Positions 7,729 through 18,201 of a stretch of 43,998 nt of DNA are shown piece after piece (the first letter of the stretch is position 1; each line of letters opens with the position of its first letter). The position numbers were made by a program, and so were the translations under genes. The stretch is taken from positions 486,126-530,123 of the forward strand of contig NZ_LITM01000009.1 in assembly GCF_001275675.1 (NCBI RefSeq), in the 5' to 3' direction. The notes beneath the pieces are model-generated. The model was not told where the DNA came from, searched no databases, and saw nothing but the letters and a program-made list of their open reading frames with translations. This DNA is from Lysinibacillus sp. FJAT-14745 (GTDB lineage Bacteria > Bacillota > Bacilli > Bacillales_A > Planococcaceae).

Positions 7729-8934
7729 ATGTCAGACGTTCTAAAGCAATTTGTTATGCCGAAAACAAACTTATTTGGACCTGGAGCAATTCAAGAAGTT
7801 GGTAAACGCTTAAATGATTTAGAAGTGAAAAAGACATTAATCGTAACAGATGAGGGCTTACACAAACTAGGTCTCTCTGAACAAATTGCTAACATCATTA
7901 TAGCTGCTGGAATAGATGTAGCAATTTTCCCGAAAGCAGAACCAAATCCAACAGATCAAAACATTGAAGATGGCATTACAGTGTATCATGCTGAAAACTG
8001 TGATTCGATCGTTTCTCTTGGAGGAGGTAGCGCACACGATGCAGCAAAAGGTATCGGACTTATTGCTTCGAATGGTGGACGCATTCATGATTACGAGGGC
8101 GTTGACAAATCACAAAACCCATTGGTGCCATTAATCGCTATTAACACAACTGCTGGTACAGCAAGTGAAATGACTCGCTTCACAATTATCACGGATACAG
8201 CTCGTAAAGTGAAGATGGCCATTGTGGACAAACATGTTACCCCACTACTATCGATTAATGACCCAGAGCTCATGATTGGCTTACCTCCAGCTCTTACTGC
8301 GGCAACTGGTTTAGATGCATTAACACATGCAATTGAATCATATGTATCGACAAACGCAACACCAATTACTGATGCTTGCGCTGAAAAGGTACTTCAATTA
8401 GTTCCTGAATATTTACCACGTGCCTATGCAAACGGTGCAGATTTAGAAGCACGTGAGCAAATGGTTTACGCACAATTTTTAGCAGGCATGGCGTTTAATA
8501 ATGCATCACTTGGCTATGTACATGCAATTGCTCATCAATTAGGTGGCTTCTATAATCTACCACATGGTGTATGTAATGCTATTTTATTGCCTCACGTTTG
8601 CCGCTTCAACTTAACAGCACGTACTGAGCGTTTTGCAATAATTGCTGAATTGTTAGGTGAAAACGTTGAAGGATTAAGTAAACGTGATGCTGCTGAGAGA
8701 GCAATTGTAGCAATTGAAAATCTTTCTAAAGATTTGAACATTCCAAGTGGCTTCCGCGAATTAGGTGCGAAGGATGAGGATATTGAAATCTTAGCGAAAA
8801 ATGCAATGTTAGATGTATGCGCTGCAACAAACCCACGTAAAGCAACTTTAGAAGACATTAAACAAATTATTACAAATGCGATGGGCCCTGTAGCGAAAAA
8901 AGAAGAATCACTCGAAGCTATCGCACTTTCTTAA
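7729..8934 (+). CDS. Iron-containing (group III) alcohol dehydrogenase
   Basis: A 401-residue NAD(P)-dependent alcohol dehydrogenase of the iron family. The N-terminal Rossmann-like domain has SLGGGSAHDAAKGI (nucleotide binding) and NTTAGTASEMTRF. The metal site is visible as the DPELMIGLPP and GLDALTHAIESYVS segments followed by HAIAHQLGGFYNLPHG with its conserved histidines. Length and order match the family. The start is ATG 7729 with AAAGGGG at 7714-7720; an earlier GTG at 7678 lacks an RBS and adds 17 atypical residues. A cre-like site and promoter precede it and a strong terminator follows, so it is monocistronic. The alcohol substrate is not predictable. Confidence 0.9.
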   Translation: MSDVLKQFVMPKTNLFGPGAIQEVGKRLNDLEVKKTLIVTDEGLHKLGLSEQIANIIIAAGIDVAIFPKAEPNPTDQNIEDGITVYHAENCDSIVSLGGGSAHDAAKGIGLIASNGGRIHDYEGVDKSQNPLVPLIAINTTAGTASEMTRFTIITDTARKVKMAIVDKHVTPLLSINDPELMIGLPPALTAATGLDALTHAIESYVSTNATPITDACAEKVLQLVPEYLPRAYANGADLEAREQMVYAQFLAGMAFNNASLGYVHAIAHQLGGFYNLPHGVCNAILLPHVCRFNLTARTERFAIIAELLGENVEGLSKRDAAERAIVAIENLSKDLNIPSGFRELGAKDEDIEILAKNAMLDVCAATNPRKATLEDIKQIITNAMGPVAKKEESLEAIALS

Positions 8935-8945
8935 TAAGTAATCAG

Positions 8946-8974
8946 AAGGCATGTCTCTTGGCATGCCTTTTTTT
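8946..8974 (+). terminator. Rho-independent terminator of the alcohol dehydrogenase
   Basis: AAGGCATG (8946-8953) pairs perfectly with CATGCCTT (8962-8969) around TCTCTTGG, followed by a run of T to 8974. Confidence 0.85.
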
Positions 8975-9052
8975 ATTGAGGACAGAATTCGGTTATTGTA
9001 TGTGACTTCAACACTCGCTATACTTTTCTTAAAAAGAATTGGAGATAAGAAG

Positions 9053-9862
9053 ATGCGTTTAATCTCGATTTGTCCTAGTAATACCGAGCTTGTTGCCTAT
9101 TTAGGCTTGACTGATCAGCTTGTTGGTGTCGATGATTTTTCGGATTGGCCATTAGCAGTAAAAGACTTACCTCAGCTTGGCCCAGATTTATCAATCGATA
9201 TGGATGCTTTAGAGGCATTGCAGCCTGATCTTGTACTCGCATCCTTAAGTGTCCCTGGCATGGAAAAAAATATTGAAGCATTACAAGCTAGAAATATTCC
9301 GCATATTATTTTTAATGCTAATTCATTAGAGGAAATCTCACAAGATCTCCATACTTTGGGTAAAGCATGTGGAGTTGAAGGGCGTGCAAAAGAAATTTCA
9401 GAGGAATATTTACAATGTATCGATCGTCTTCGCTCAGTTGCTCAAAAGATTCCTAAAAAACCTACTCTCTATTGGGAGTGGTGGCCAAACCCTATCTTTA
9501 CGCCTGGTAAAATTAATTGGCTAACTGAAATAAGTGCCATTGCTGGTGGGGAAAATCTGTTTCAAGATGTAGAATTAGCAAGCGTACAAAGTGATTGGGC
9601 AGATGTAGTAAGGCGCGACCCAGACTATATTATGATGGCTTGGGTAGGAGTTGCCTTTGAACGTATTCAACCGGCTAACTTATTAAAACGTGCACACGCG
9701 CAGGAGCTACAAGCCGTTAAAATGAATCAGCTTCACGTAATGGAGGAATGGCTTTATTGTCGCCCATCACCACGCCTTATAGAGGGTGCATTAAAGCTGG
9801 CTAATTTGCTTCACCCCGAAGAATATAAGCACGTAAAGCGTCCTAGTTTTTTGAATAGGTAA
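9053..9862 (+). CDS. BtuF-like (cobalamin/periplasmic-binding fold) protein without signal peptide
   Basis: A 269-residue protein of the type usually annotated cobalamin-binding protein. It has the class III substrate-binding fold: MRLISICPSNTELVAYLGL at the start, LGPDLSIDMDALEALQPDLV in the first lobe, a long helix about residues 115-140, and TEISAIAGGENLF in the second lobe. Unlike transporter lipoproteins it begins directly at the fold, with no signal peptide or lipobox, and no permease or ATPase gene is nearby, so it is probably cytosolic. The start is ATG 9053 with GGAG at 9041-9044; the frame is open upstream to 8951 but that region overlaps the previous terminator. Confidence 0.75.
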   Translation: MRLISICPSNTELVAYLGLTDQLVGVDDFSDWPLAVKDLPQLGPDLSIDMDALEALQPDLVLASLSVPGMEKNIEALQARNIPHIIFNANSLEEISQDLHTLGKACGVEGRAKEISEEYLQCIDRLRSVAQKIPKKPTLYWEWWPNPIFTPGKINWLTEISAIAGGENLFQDVELASVQSDWADVVRRDPDYIMMAWVGVAFERIQPANLLKRAHAQELQAVKMNQLHVMEEWLYCRPSPRLIEGALKLANLLHPEEYKHVKRPSFLNR

Positions 9863-9899
9863 AACGAAACAATATGTCAGTAGCATTGTCGTACTAAAT

Positions 9900-10115
9900 T
9901 AAGTGTGGCTGTTCAGCAAAGCGAGGGGTTGATTTCCGTTCCGGCTGGGCGCTTTCCTGGGGGCGTCCGATGAGCCGCTTCGCTGCAGGGTCTCGGGCCA
10001 ACAGGATGTTGGTCACGAAGGTGTTATCACAGGACGTGATGCTTTTAGCCTTCGTTCCTCTATATCGCTAATCCCCAAGGAGTCGCCCAGCCTCCACTCC
10101 AATCAACCAATTTAT
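9900..10115 (+). repeat. Dispersed hairpin repeat, copy A (composite)
   Basis: Nearly the exact reverse complement of copy D (42160-42335). The left half, from GGTTGATTTCCGTTCC to the GGGTCTC near 9992, and the right half, from CGCTAATCCCCAAGGAGTCG to ACTCCAATCAACC, match D closely. The tip of the hairpin is replaced by an unrelated insert at about 9996-10064 that carries the second repeat family (hairpin 10026-10040 and GTTCCTCTAT). The region between the BtuF-like gene and tyrS holds this element and the tyrS terminator only. Confidence 0.75.
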
Positions 10116-10253
10116 TTAGCGTGTATTTTCTGGCATGTTACTTATTTATAGTGATAAAACGCAGCATCAGCGCATGCAAAGCTAAGGTAGCAGCTAAACG
10201 TTCGCCCATAGGAGAGCGCATAAAGATTTCCTTGACCATTTTTCAACCAAAAG

Positions 10254-10284
10254 AAACATCCCCTCAAATATCGAGGGGATGTTT
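10254..10284 (-). terminator. Terminator of tyrS
   Basis: A perfect 12-bp stem, AAACATCCCCTC (10254-10265) with GAGGGGATGTTT (10273-10284), directly downstream of tyrS on the minus strand. The trailing T run is interrupted. Confidence 0.75.
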
Positions 10285-10300
10285 GACATGTTTGTTCGGA

Positions 10301-11866
<1,566 letters not shown>

Positions 11867-11871
11867 GCATT

Positions 11872-11899
11872 ATTCTATACGAATCTTTTTCATTGTCAA
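11872..11899 (-). promoter_or_regulatory. Promoter of the T-box/tyrS transcript
   Basis: On the minus strand, TTGACA (11899-11894), a 16-base spacer and TAGAAT (11877-11872). It sits directly upstream of the T-box leader and back to back with the promoter of the penicillin-binding protein gene. Confidence 0.7.
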
Positions 11900-11907
11900 T
11901 AACTATG

Positions 11908-11935
11908 TTCGACCTAAATCAATATGTGCTATAAT
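11908..11935 (+). promoter_or_regulatory. Promoter of the class A PBP gene
   Basis: A perfect TATAAT at 11930-11935, with a weak -35 TTCGAC at 11908-11913 (16-base spacer). The ribosome binding site AGGAGGT follows at about 11948. Confidence 0.5.
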
Positions 11936-11961
11936 AGACAAGATTTTAGGAGGTCGATACA

Positions 11962-14900
11962 TTGAAAGATTGGATTGAGAAAATCAATGCAAAGATCGAT
12001 GAATTAATTCAACAAAAATGGATGAAGAAATTACGTATTTCAGGAAGTGTTACCTGGAACTTATTTTTACTATTTTTAGTCTTTGCATTGGTAGGTACTG
12101 TATTTGCCGGTTCAGTTGGCGCTGGCTATTTTGCGTCACTTGTAAAAGAAGAGCCACTACGGTCAAAGCAAGAATTACGAAATGAAATTTTTAACTACGA
12201 TTCAACAAGTGAGATTTATTTTGCCAACGATATTTATATCGGAAAATTACGTACAGATTTAGACCGTCGAGTAACAACATTAAACGAGGTCGCACCTGAT
12301 GTTGTTAATGCGGTATTAGCGACAGAGGATGAGTATTTCCGTGAACATAACGGAATAGTTCCGAAGGCTGTCATCCGCGGGCTACTTCAAGACGTAACAA
12401 ACTCTTCCACTCAAACTGGTGGTTCTACATTAACACAGCAGCTTATTAAAAACCAAGTGTTAACAAACGAAGTATCTTATGAACGAAAAGCCAAAGAACT
12501 TTTACTTGCTATGCGTATAGAACACTTTATGTCAAAGGAAGAAATTTTAGAGGCCTATTTAAACATAGTTCCTTATGGTCGTAACTCTTCCGGTCGAAAC
12601 ATTGCAGGAGTTGAAACAGCTGCTGAAGGTATTTTCAATGTAAAAGCAAAGGATTTATCGCTTCCTCAAGCAGCGTATATAGCTGGTATTCCTCAATCAC
12701 CTTTTACTTACACACCTTTTACAAATTCAGGTGTACTTAAAAGTAAAGAAGCACTTCAACTGGGTATTGATCGTATGAAAATTGTACTTTATCGTATGAA
12801 AGACGCAGGTTACATTAACGAAGCTCAATATAAAGAAGCACTCGCTTATGATATTACTGCTGACTTCCGTTCACCAGAGATGCGCACGGAGGATCGCTAC
12901 CCATGGCTAACGTATGAGCTTGAAAGTCGCGCGACAGAAATTATTGCTGAAAAACTAGCAGTAGAAGATGGTATTGATCCAGAACGCTTAAAAAATGAAA
13001 AAAAATTAAAAGACAAGTATATGATTCTAGCAGATCGTGATGTCCGCTCAAAAGGTTATCGTATCTATTCAACTATTAATAAGGATATGTACGATTCGAT
13101 GCAAAAAGCAGCGGAAAACTTTAAAAATTACGGTCATACTTACACCGTTAAAGACAAGGATCCTGCAACAGGTGAAGAAGTTGATGTTGAAATGCCTGTA
13201 CAGGTTGGCAGTATTTTAATTGAAAATAATACTGGACGTATTTTAAGCTTTGTCGGTGGTCGTGATTTTGAATTAAAAAGTTATAACTACGCTACACAGG
13301 CAAAACGCTCAAATGGCTCAACAATGAAGCCTTTACTCGTATATGCACCTGCAATAGAATACGGTGTAATCGGTGCAGGTAGCCCATTAGTTGACGTAAA
13401 ATTCTCTGTTGGCAGTTGGAGTCCGAGCAACTATATTACTAATGATGAACGAGGACTTATACCTGCACGTGAAGCATTAGCTGATTCACAAAACTTATCT
13501 GCTTTACGTCTATATTATGATATTCTTAACAGACGTCCTGCCGATTATTTAGAAAAAATGGGGATCACAACTTTACAGCCTGATGACTTCACAAACCTTG
13601 CAGCCGGAATTGGGGGAGTAAAAGATGGTATTACTGTTGAAGAGAACACTAATGCCTATGCAACCTTCGCTAACGGCGGACAATTCATTGACGCTTATAT
13701 GATTGATAAAATTGAAGACCAAAATGGAAATATCATCTATAAACACGAAGTTAAACCTGAACAAGTGTTTAGTCCTGAAACTTCTTATATCGTGACAGAT
13801 ATGTTACGAGATGTGTTAACAAAAGGAACAGGTACAGTTGCAAAAAATTCACTTAAATTCTCTGCTGACTTTGCTGCCAAAACAGGTACTTCACAAAATT
13901 ATAAAGACGTTTGGCTAGTTGGCTATAACCCGAATGTTTCTCTTGGTGTATGGATGGGTTATGATAACAATCAATCACTGTATACATTTAATAATACGTA
14001 TCAGAAGCCTAGTGTGCGAATTAACAAGCTATGGGGAACATTAATGAATTCTGTGTATGATGTCGATCCACAATTAATTGCCCCTAAAACTAGATTTAAG
14101 CAACCGAAAAACGTTGTCAATGCATCATTCTGTGGTATTTCTGGTTTAGCGCCTTCTGCAGCATGTGCTAATGCTGGTCTCGTGCGCTCTGACTTGTTTA
14201 ACGCGAAAGTATTTTTACCTTCACAGCCTGATGATAGCTTAGCTTCCTCAAGCGTTGTTACGATTAAAGGTAAAACCTATAATGCACTTCGTAACACACC
14301 ACCCGAATTTGTAAAACCAGGTGGCGCAGGTATTAATCAAGCATTTATTAAACGAATGCTAGGCAGACTTGGCGGTAACCCAGCCAGCCTATTACCAAAA
14401 AATTCGACATTATCGAATTCATCGGTATCATCTGTTGATTTCCCTGTAGATAATAATTCGCCAGCAGCAGTAACTGCTTCAATTAATGGCAATAGATTAT
14501 CTTGGACAGGCTCTTCAAATGATGTAGTCGGTTATCGAATATATAAAGTTACAAACGGTGGTAGAACTCTTGTCGGATCAGTGCATGAATCATCACAAAG
14601 CATGACTGTAGCAAGTGGGCAAGCCTATGTTGTTGTCGCTGTTGATATTACAGGTTTAACTTCATCGCAATCCAATACCGTTTCTACGGGTGGTAGCGCA
14701 ACTAAAAAAGAGCCTGAAAAAGACAAGCAAAAAGAGGTCCCACCAACTACACCACCTACTGACGATAATGACTCGAACCAAAATGGAAACGGCTCAGAAA
14801 ATGGCGGTGGGTCTGATGGTAATAACGGGAATGGCTCCAATAGCGGTAACGGTTCTGGAAACACCGAAAATGGCTCCAATAACGGGAACGGTTCCGGAAA

Positions 14901-15090
14901 CACTGGAAATGGTTCTAATAACGGCAGCGGTTCCGGAAACACTGGAAATGGCTCCAATAACGGCAGCGGTTCCGGAAATACTGGAAATGGCTCTAATAAT
15001 GGTAATGGTTCCGGAAATAACGGGAATGGCTCTAATGGAGGAAACAACGGAAATACAACTCCACCGCCTGATCCACCTAAAAAACAATAA
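11962..15090 (+). CDS. Class A penicillin-binding protein (PBP1A family) with repeat tail
   Basis: A bifunctional peptidoglycan synthase of 1042 residues. A short cytosolic basic stretch and one membrane anchor (about 25-50) precede the GT51 glycosyltransferase, with catalytic E122 in ATEDEYF and GGSTLTQQLIKN. The transpeptidase domain has S453-TMK, S509-QN and K640-TGT, the three active-site motifs in order. An FN3-like domain (about 830-910) and a low-complexity tail of Gly/Asn/Ser repeats follow. The start is TTG with AGGAGGT 7 bases before. The layout resembles B. subtilis PonA, but the tyrS-adjacent position differs, so I leave the symbol open. It acts outside the membrane in wall synthesis. 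Confidence 0.93.
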   Translation: MKDWIEKINAKIDELIQQKWMKKLRISGSVTWNLFLLFLVFALVGTVFAGSVGAGYFASLVKEEPLRSKQELRNEIFNYDSTSEIYFANDIYIGKLRTDLDRRVTTLNEVAPDVVNAVLATEDEYFREHNGIVPKAVIRGLLQDVTNSSTQTGGSTLTQQLIKNQVLTNEVSYERKAKELLLAMRIEHFMSKEEILEAYLNIVPYGRNSSGRNIAGVETAAEGIFNVKAKDLSLPQAAYIAGIPQSPFTYTPFTNSGVLKSKEALQLGIDRMKIVLYRMKDAGYINEAQYKEALAYDITADFRSPEMRTEDRYPWLTYELESRATEIIAEKLAVEDGIDPERLKNEKKLKDKYMILADRDVRSKGYRIYSTINKDMYDSMQKAAENFKNYGHTYTVKDKDPATGEEVDVEMPVQVGSILIENNTGRILSFVGGRDFELKSYNYATQAKRSNGSTMKPLLVYAPAIEYGVIGAGSPLVDVKFSVGSWSPSNYITNDERGLIPAREALADSQNLSALRLYYDILNRRPADYLEKMGITTLQPDDFTNLAAGIGGVKDGITVEENTNAYATFANGGQFIDAYMIDKIEDQNGNIIYKHEVKPEQVFSPETSYIVTDMLRDVLTKGTGTVAKNSLKFSADFAAKTGTSQNYKDVWLVGYNPNVSLGVWMGYDNNQSLYTFNNTYQKPSVRINKLWGTLMNSVYDVDPQLIAPKTRFKQPKNVVNASFCGISGLAPSAACANAGLVRSDLFNAKVFLPSQPDDSLASSSVVTIKGKTYNALRNTPPEFVKPGGAGINQAFIKRMLGRLGGNPASLLPKNSTLSNSSVSSVDFPVDNNSPAAVTASINGNRLSWTGSSNDVVGYRIYKVTNGGRTLVGSVHESSQSMTVASGQAYVVVAVDITGLTSSQSNTVSTGGSATKKEPEKDKQKEVPPTTPPTDDNDSNQNGNGSENGGGSDGNNGNGSNSGNGSGNTENGSNNGNGSGNTGNGSNNGSGSGNTGNGSNNGSGSGNTGNGSNNGNGSGNNGNGSNGGNNGNTTPPPDPPKKQ
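14851..15045 (+). repeat. 39-bp tandem repeats coding the PBP tail
   Basis: Five units begin at 14851, 14890, 14929, 14968 and 15007, the last one shortened. Each encodes a 13-residue unit of the form GSGNTGNGSNNGN. Silent differences between units are few, so the tract is probably young or homogenised and may vary in copy number between strains. Confidence 0.9.
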
Positions 15091-15098
15091 ACAAGCAT

Positions 15099-15142
15099 GG
15101 CATACTACGATTAAAAATTAATTGTAGTATGCCTGTTTTTTT
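15099..15142 (+). terminator. Rho-independent terminator of the PBP gene
   Basis: GGCATACTAC (15099-15108) pairs perfectly with GTAGTATGCC (15124-15133), the loop adds an ATT/AAT pair, and a T-rich run follows to 15142. Confidence 0.85.
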
Positions 15143-15184
15143 GTCATGATAAAGGAGACTACAAATTTGAAGGGGTGGAAATAA

Positions 15185-16066
15185 TTGAACATTTTAGTTT
15201 TAGGAGGCACTCGCTTTTTTGGTAAAAAGCTTGTTGAACGCTGTCTTCAAAATGGGCATAGTGTAACTATTTTAACACGTGGACAAAGTGGAAATCCTTT
15301 TGGTACAAAGGTGAAGCAGCTAATTGTTAATCGAGATGATGCCGATTCGTTGTCACAGGCACTATCAAGTACAACATGGGATATTGTCTATGATAATATT
15401 TGCTACTCACCTAACGAAGCTCTTAAAATATGTGAAATTTTAGAAGATAAAACGAAAAAGCTTATTTTTACATCTACCCTATCCACCTACGAAATAGATG
15501 GCATTGTCAAAACAGAAGAAGATTTTAATCCATATGATTATGAAGTTCGGATGGGGAACCGTGAAGATTTTTCATATAGTGAGGGTAAGCGTCAAGCAGA
15601 GGCAGTACTTTTCAAAAAGGCTACGTTCCCTGTTGTCGCTGTACGTTTCCCGATTGTTATGGGTGAGAACGACTATACACGCCGTTTACATTTTCATGTT
15701 GAACGAGTTTTACAGGAACAACCTATTTCATTACCAAATATCGAAGCGAAGATGAGCTTTATTACGGATGACGAAGCAGCTGCATTTTTGTATTTTGCTG
15801 GTATTACACCAATTGAAGGACCTTATAATGCAACAGCTGCAGGTGCAATTTCGGTAAAAGATTTGCTCGGGCTTATTGAAGAAACAACCGGAAAGCATGC
15901 AAAAATTTCTCTAGTAGGTGGCGATGAAAAGTCTCAATCACCATATGGGGTTTCAGCAGATTGGTATATGTCAACTACAAAAGCAGAAGCGGCAGGCTTT
16001 ACATTTAGTCAACTTCATGATTGGCTCCCTACTCTAGTGAAAACATTAGTAAAAGAGCTACAATAG
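15185..16066 (+). CDS. NAD-dependent epimerase/dehydratase-like protein
   Basis: A 293-residue extended short-chain dehydrogenase. The Rossmann glycine motif GGTRFFG sits at residues 7-13, and TSTLSTYE (about residues 98-105) occupies the position of the catalytic Ser. The usual Tyr-x3-Lys may be represented by YSEGKRQAE (about residues 133-141): the Y is followed by S-E-G-K, so Tyr and Lys are kept. FPVVAVRFPIVMGENDY is the family's typical RP/G segment. The start is TTG 15185 with AAGGGGTGG upstream. It stands alone between terminators. The substrate is unknown; nucleotide-sugar or isoflavone-reductase-like roles are possible. Confidence 0.8.
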   Translation: MNILVLGGTRFFGKKLVERCLQNGHSVTILTRGQSGNPFGTKVKQLIVNRDDADSLSQALSSTTWDIVYDNICYSPNEALKICEILEDKTKKLIFTSTLSTYEIDGIVKTEEDFNPYDYEVRMGNREDFSYSEGKRQAEAVLFKKATFPVVAVRFPIVMGENDYTRRLHFHVERVLQEQPISLPNIEAKMSFITDDEAAAFLYFAGITPIEGPYNATAAGAISVKDLLGLIEETTGKHAKISLVGGDEKSQSPYGVSADWYMSTTKAEAAGFTFSQLHDWLPTLVKTLVKELQ

Positions 16067-16080
16067 GCTAGGCCATTAAA

Positions 16081-16117
16081 AATCTGCTAGACTTCTCTAA
16101 AGAAAGTCTAGCAGATT
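16081..16117. terminator. Bidirectional terminator, epimerase/argD
   Basis: A perfect 14-bp stem, AATCTGCTAGACTT (16081-16094) with AAGTCTAGCAGATT (16104-16117), between two convergent genes. Confidence 0.85.
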
Positions 16118-16146
16118 CATTTTCATCGTATTTAATTGTCCAGATA

Positions 16147-17277
16147 CTATAACAGTATCGTTTTTAATATTGCAACTGCTTCATCGATTTCTACTTTTGA
16201 AACGGTTAATGGAGGTAATAGACGAATAACGTTTGGCCCTGCACCTACTAATAATAAGCCGTTTTCCTCCGCCGCAGCTATATACGAGGCTACCTCAGTA
16301 TCGCCACAGCCAATGCCAAGAAGTAAGCCCTGGCCCTGTACCGTATACGTAGAAGGTAGATTCGCTTTCAATTGCTTAACAAAATACGTAGATAGCTCCT
16401 GTACATTTTGTAAAAATGCAGTTTCAAAGACATGATCAAGCACAGTTTCAGCAACACTCATCGCAAGCGGATTCCCACCGAATGTTGTTCCATGTGTGCC
16501 AGGACTAAATGTATCAAATAGTTCGGCTGTTCCAAGCATCCCACCGACTGGGAAACCACCACCTAGACCTTTTGCCAATGTCACGATATTTGGTTTTAAA
16601 ACCGTCTGCTCATAGGCATATCTTGTTCCTGTTCGTCCAATACCTGTTTGAACTTCATCGATAATTAGTAATATTCCTTTGTCGTCACAAGCTTTTGCGA
16701 TTGCTGCTGCGAATTCTGGTGATACGCTGTTAACACCACCCTCACCTTGAATCATTTCCAGCATAATTGCTGCGACAGAATCATCAATCGTTGCTTCAAG
16801 TGCTGCCACATCATTAAAAGGAAGAATCGTAAATTTTTCAACAAGTGGTCCGAAGCCATTATGTATCTTGCCCTGACCTGTTGCGGACATCGCTCCAAAA
16901 GTTCGCCCATGAAAGGATTTCTCAAAAGTTATAATATGATTTTTCCCTGTATGCTTACGTGCAAGCTTGATGGCCGCTTCATTCGCTTCCGCACCACTAT
17001 TACAGAAAAATGCATAAGAAAAATGTGTATTGGCTATTAACTTTTGCGCAACCTTTTCCTGACCAGGAATATCAAATAAATTTGAAATATGCCAAAGCTT
17101 TTGACTTTGATCATGAATAGCCTTTACAATCGCAGGATGTGCATGACCAAGACTCACTACAGCAATCCCGCTTGTAAAATCTAAATATTTTTTTCCAGCA
17201 GAATCTTCAACAACAGTTCCTTGCCCTTTGACAATTTGGGCGCGGCGTTTGCCATAGTTTCCAAATAAAGCACTCAT
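16147..17277 (-). CDS. argD: Acetylornithine aminotransferase
   Basis: Converts N-acetylglutamate semialdehyde to N-acetylornithine with glutamate and PLP, the fourth step in arginine synthesis. The 376-residue protein has NSGAEANE at 93-100, DEVQTG at 207-212 (Asp that holds the PLP ring) and the Schiff-base lysine K236 in LAKGLGGGFP. The start is ATG 17277 with TAGGAG about 9 bases upstream; the longer frame from 17313 covers this RBS. It is last in the argC-argJ-argB-argD order, with a spacer of about 150 bases after argB. Confidence 0.95.
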   Translation of the reverse strand: MSALFGNYGKRRAQIVKGQGTVVEDSAGKKYLDFTSGIAVVSLGHAHPAIVKAIHDQSQKLWHISNLFDIPGQEKVAQKLIANTHFSYAFFCNSGAEANEAAIKLARKHTGKNHIITFEKSFHGRTFGAMSATGQGKIHNGFGPLVEKFTILPFNDVAALEATIDDSVAAIMLEMIQGEGGVNSVSPEFAAAIAKACDDKGILLIIDEVQTGIGRTGTRYAYEQTVLKPNIVTLAKGLGGGFPVGGMLGTAELFDTFSPGTHGTTFGGNPLAMSVAETVLDHVFETAFLQNVQELSTYFVKQLKANLPSTYTVQGQGLLLGIGCGDTEVASYIAAAEENGLLLVGAGPNVIRLLPPLTVSKVEIDEAVAILKTILL

Positions 17278-17430
17278 TTTATCAACTCCTACTAATTTTT
17301 CTCTAACAATCATCTTCTCTAAACAACTATATTGCGACTTCTATGCCATTAGAACGGTCACCTTATCTATGAAGAAGAATGACTGTTACTGAGCGGGGAT
17401 GAAGGGAAACTTTATTCATTCAGGTTTTCT

Positions 17431-18201
17431 TCATCCCCCGGATAAAATCGTCGTACCTACAAGCGATTCCCCAACAATTTGCACTGATGGAATACCTGCA
17501 CTTAAGCATTCGAGAGCTCCTTGGACTTTTGGTATCATACCACCATAAATATGCCCCTCCTCAATCCATTGATTGATGAAGGAAGGTGTTGCTTGCGATT
17601 GATATTCATCGTTAATGCGAATACCACTTACGTCCGTTACAAGTAATAAACTATCTGCATCTATAGCTAGTGCTATTTCACTTGCTACCGTATCCCCATT
17701 AATATTTAATGCCTGACCATGTTCATTTGCACCAACACAAGCAATAACCGGTACAACCCCTACACTAATTAATGCTTCTAGCAAAGATGTATTGACGGTT
17801 TTTACTTCACCAACAAAACCGTATACATCTTTGTCTAGATAGTCTGCTACAATTAGCTGACCATCAAAGCCGTTTAAACCAATTGCAGCAATACCAGCCG
17901 TTGTTAATTCATGAACAAGCGCAGGATTGACCTTTCCTATTAACGTTGACTGTACAATATCAATTGCAGCTTCACTCGTGACACGAATACCGTTTAAAGC
18001 ATGTGATTCTATACCGCGCACCGCTAGTTCACGGTTAATAGCCGGGCCACCGCCATGGGTAATAATAAGCTCTACACCGCTCTCTTGGAGTTTTTTAAAA
18101 TTCTCAAAAAACGATTCATTTAAGCCTTCTAGCGTACTACCACCCAGCTTAATGACCATTCGTTTACGAGCGGTATGAGGCATTGATTTGAACGTAGTCA
18201 T
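17431..18201 (-). CDS. argB: Acetylglutamate kinase
   Basis: Phosphorylates N-acetylglutamate, step two of arginine synthesis. The 256-residue amino-acid kinase fold shows the phosphate loop VIKLGGS near residues 16-22, HGGGPAINRELA for substrate binding, and NINGDTVASEIALA plus the C-terminal GGMIPKV segment. The start is uncertain: ATG 18201 overlaps argJ by 38 bases, while ATG 18159 would begin MVIKLGGS, closer to many ArgB proteins. Neither has a strong RBS, which fits translational coupling to argJ. B. subtilis ArgB is about the length given by the longer start. Confidence 0.93.
   Translation of the reverse strand: MTTFKSMPHTARKRMVIKLGGSTLEGLNESFFENFKKLQESGVELIITHGGGPAINRELAVRGIESHALNGIRVTSEAAIDIVQSTLIGKVNPALVHELTTAGIAAIGLNGFDGQLIVADYLDKDVYGFVGEVKTVNTSLLEALISVGVVPVIACVGANEHGQALNINGDTVASEIALAIDADSLLLVTDVSGIRINDEYQSQATPSFINQWIEEGHIYGGMIPKVQGALECLSAGIPSVQIVGESLVGTTILSGG

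Noticed and set aside
14625..15098. Long minus-strand and shifted frames over the PBP tail, rich in Pro/Leu or Ile/Met
   Set aside because: Artefacts of the 39-bp tandem repeats read in other frames.
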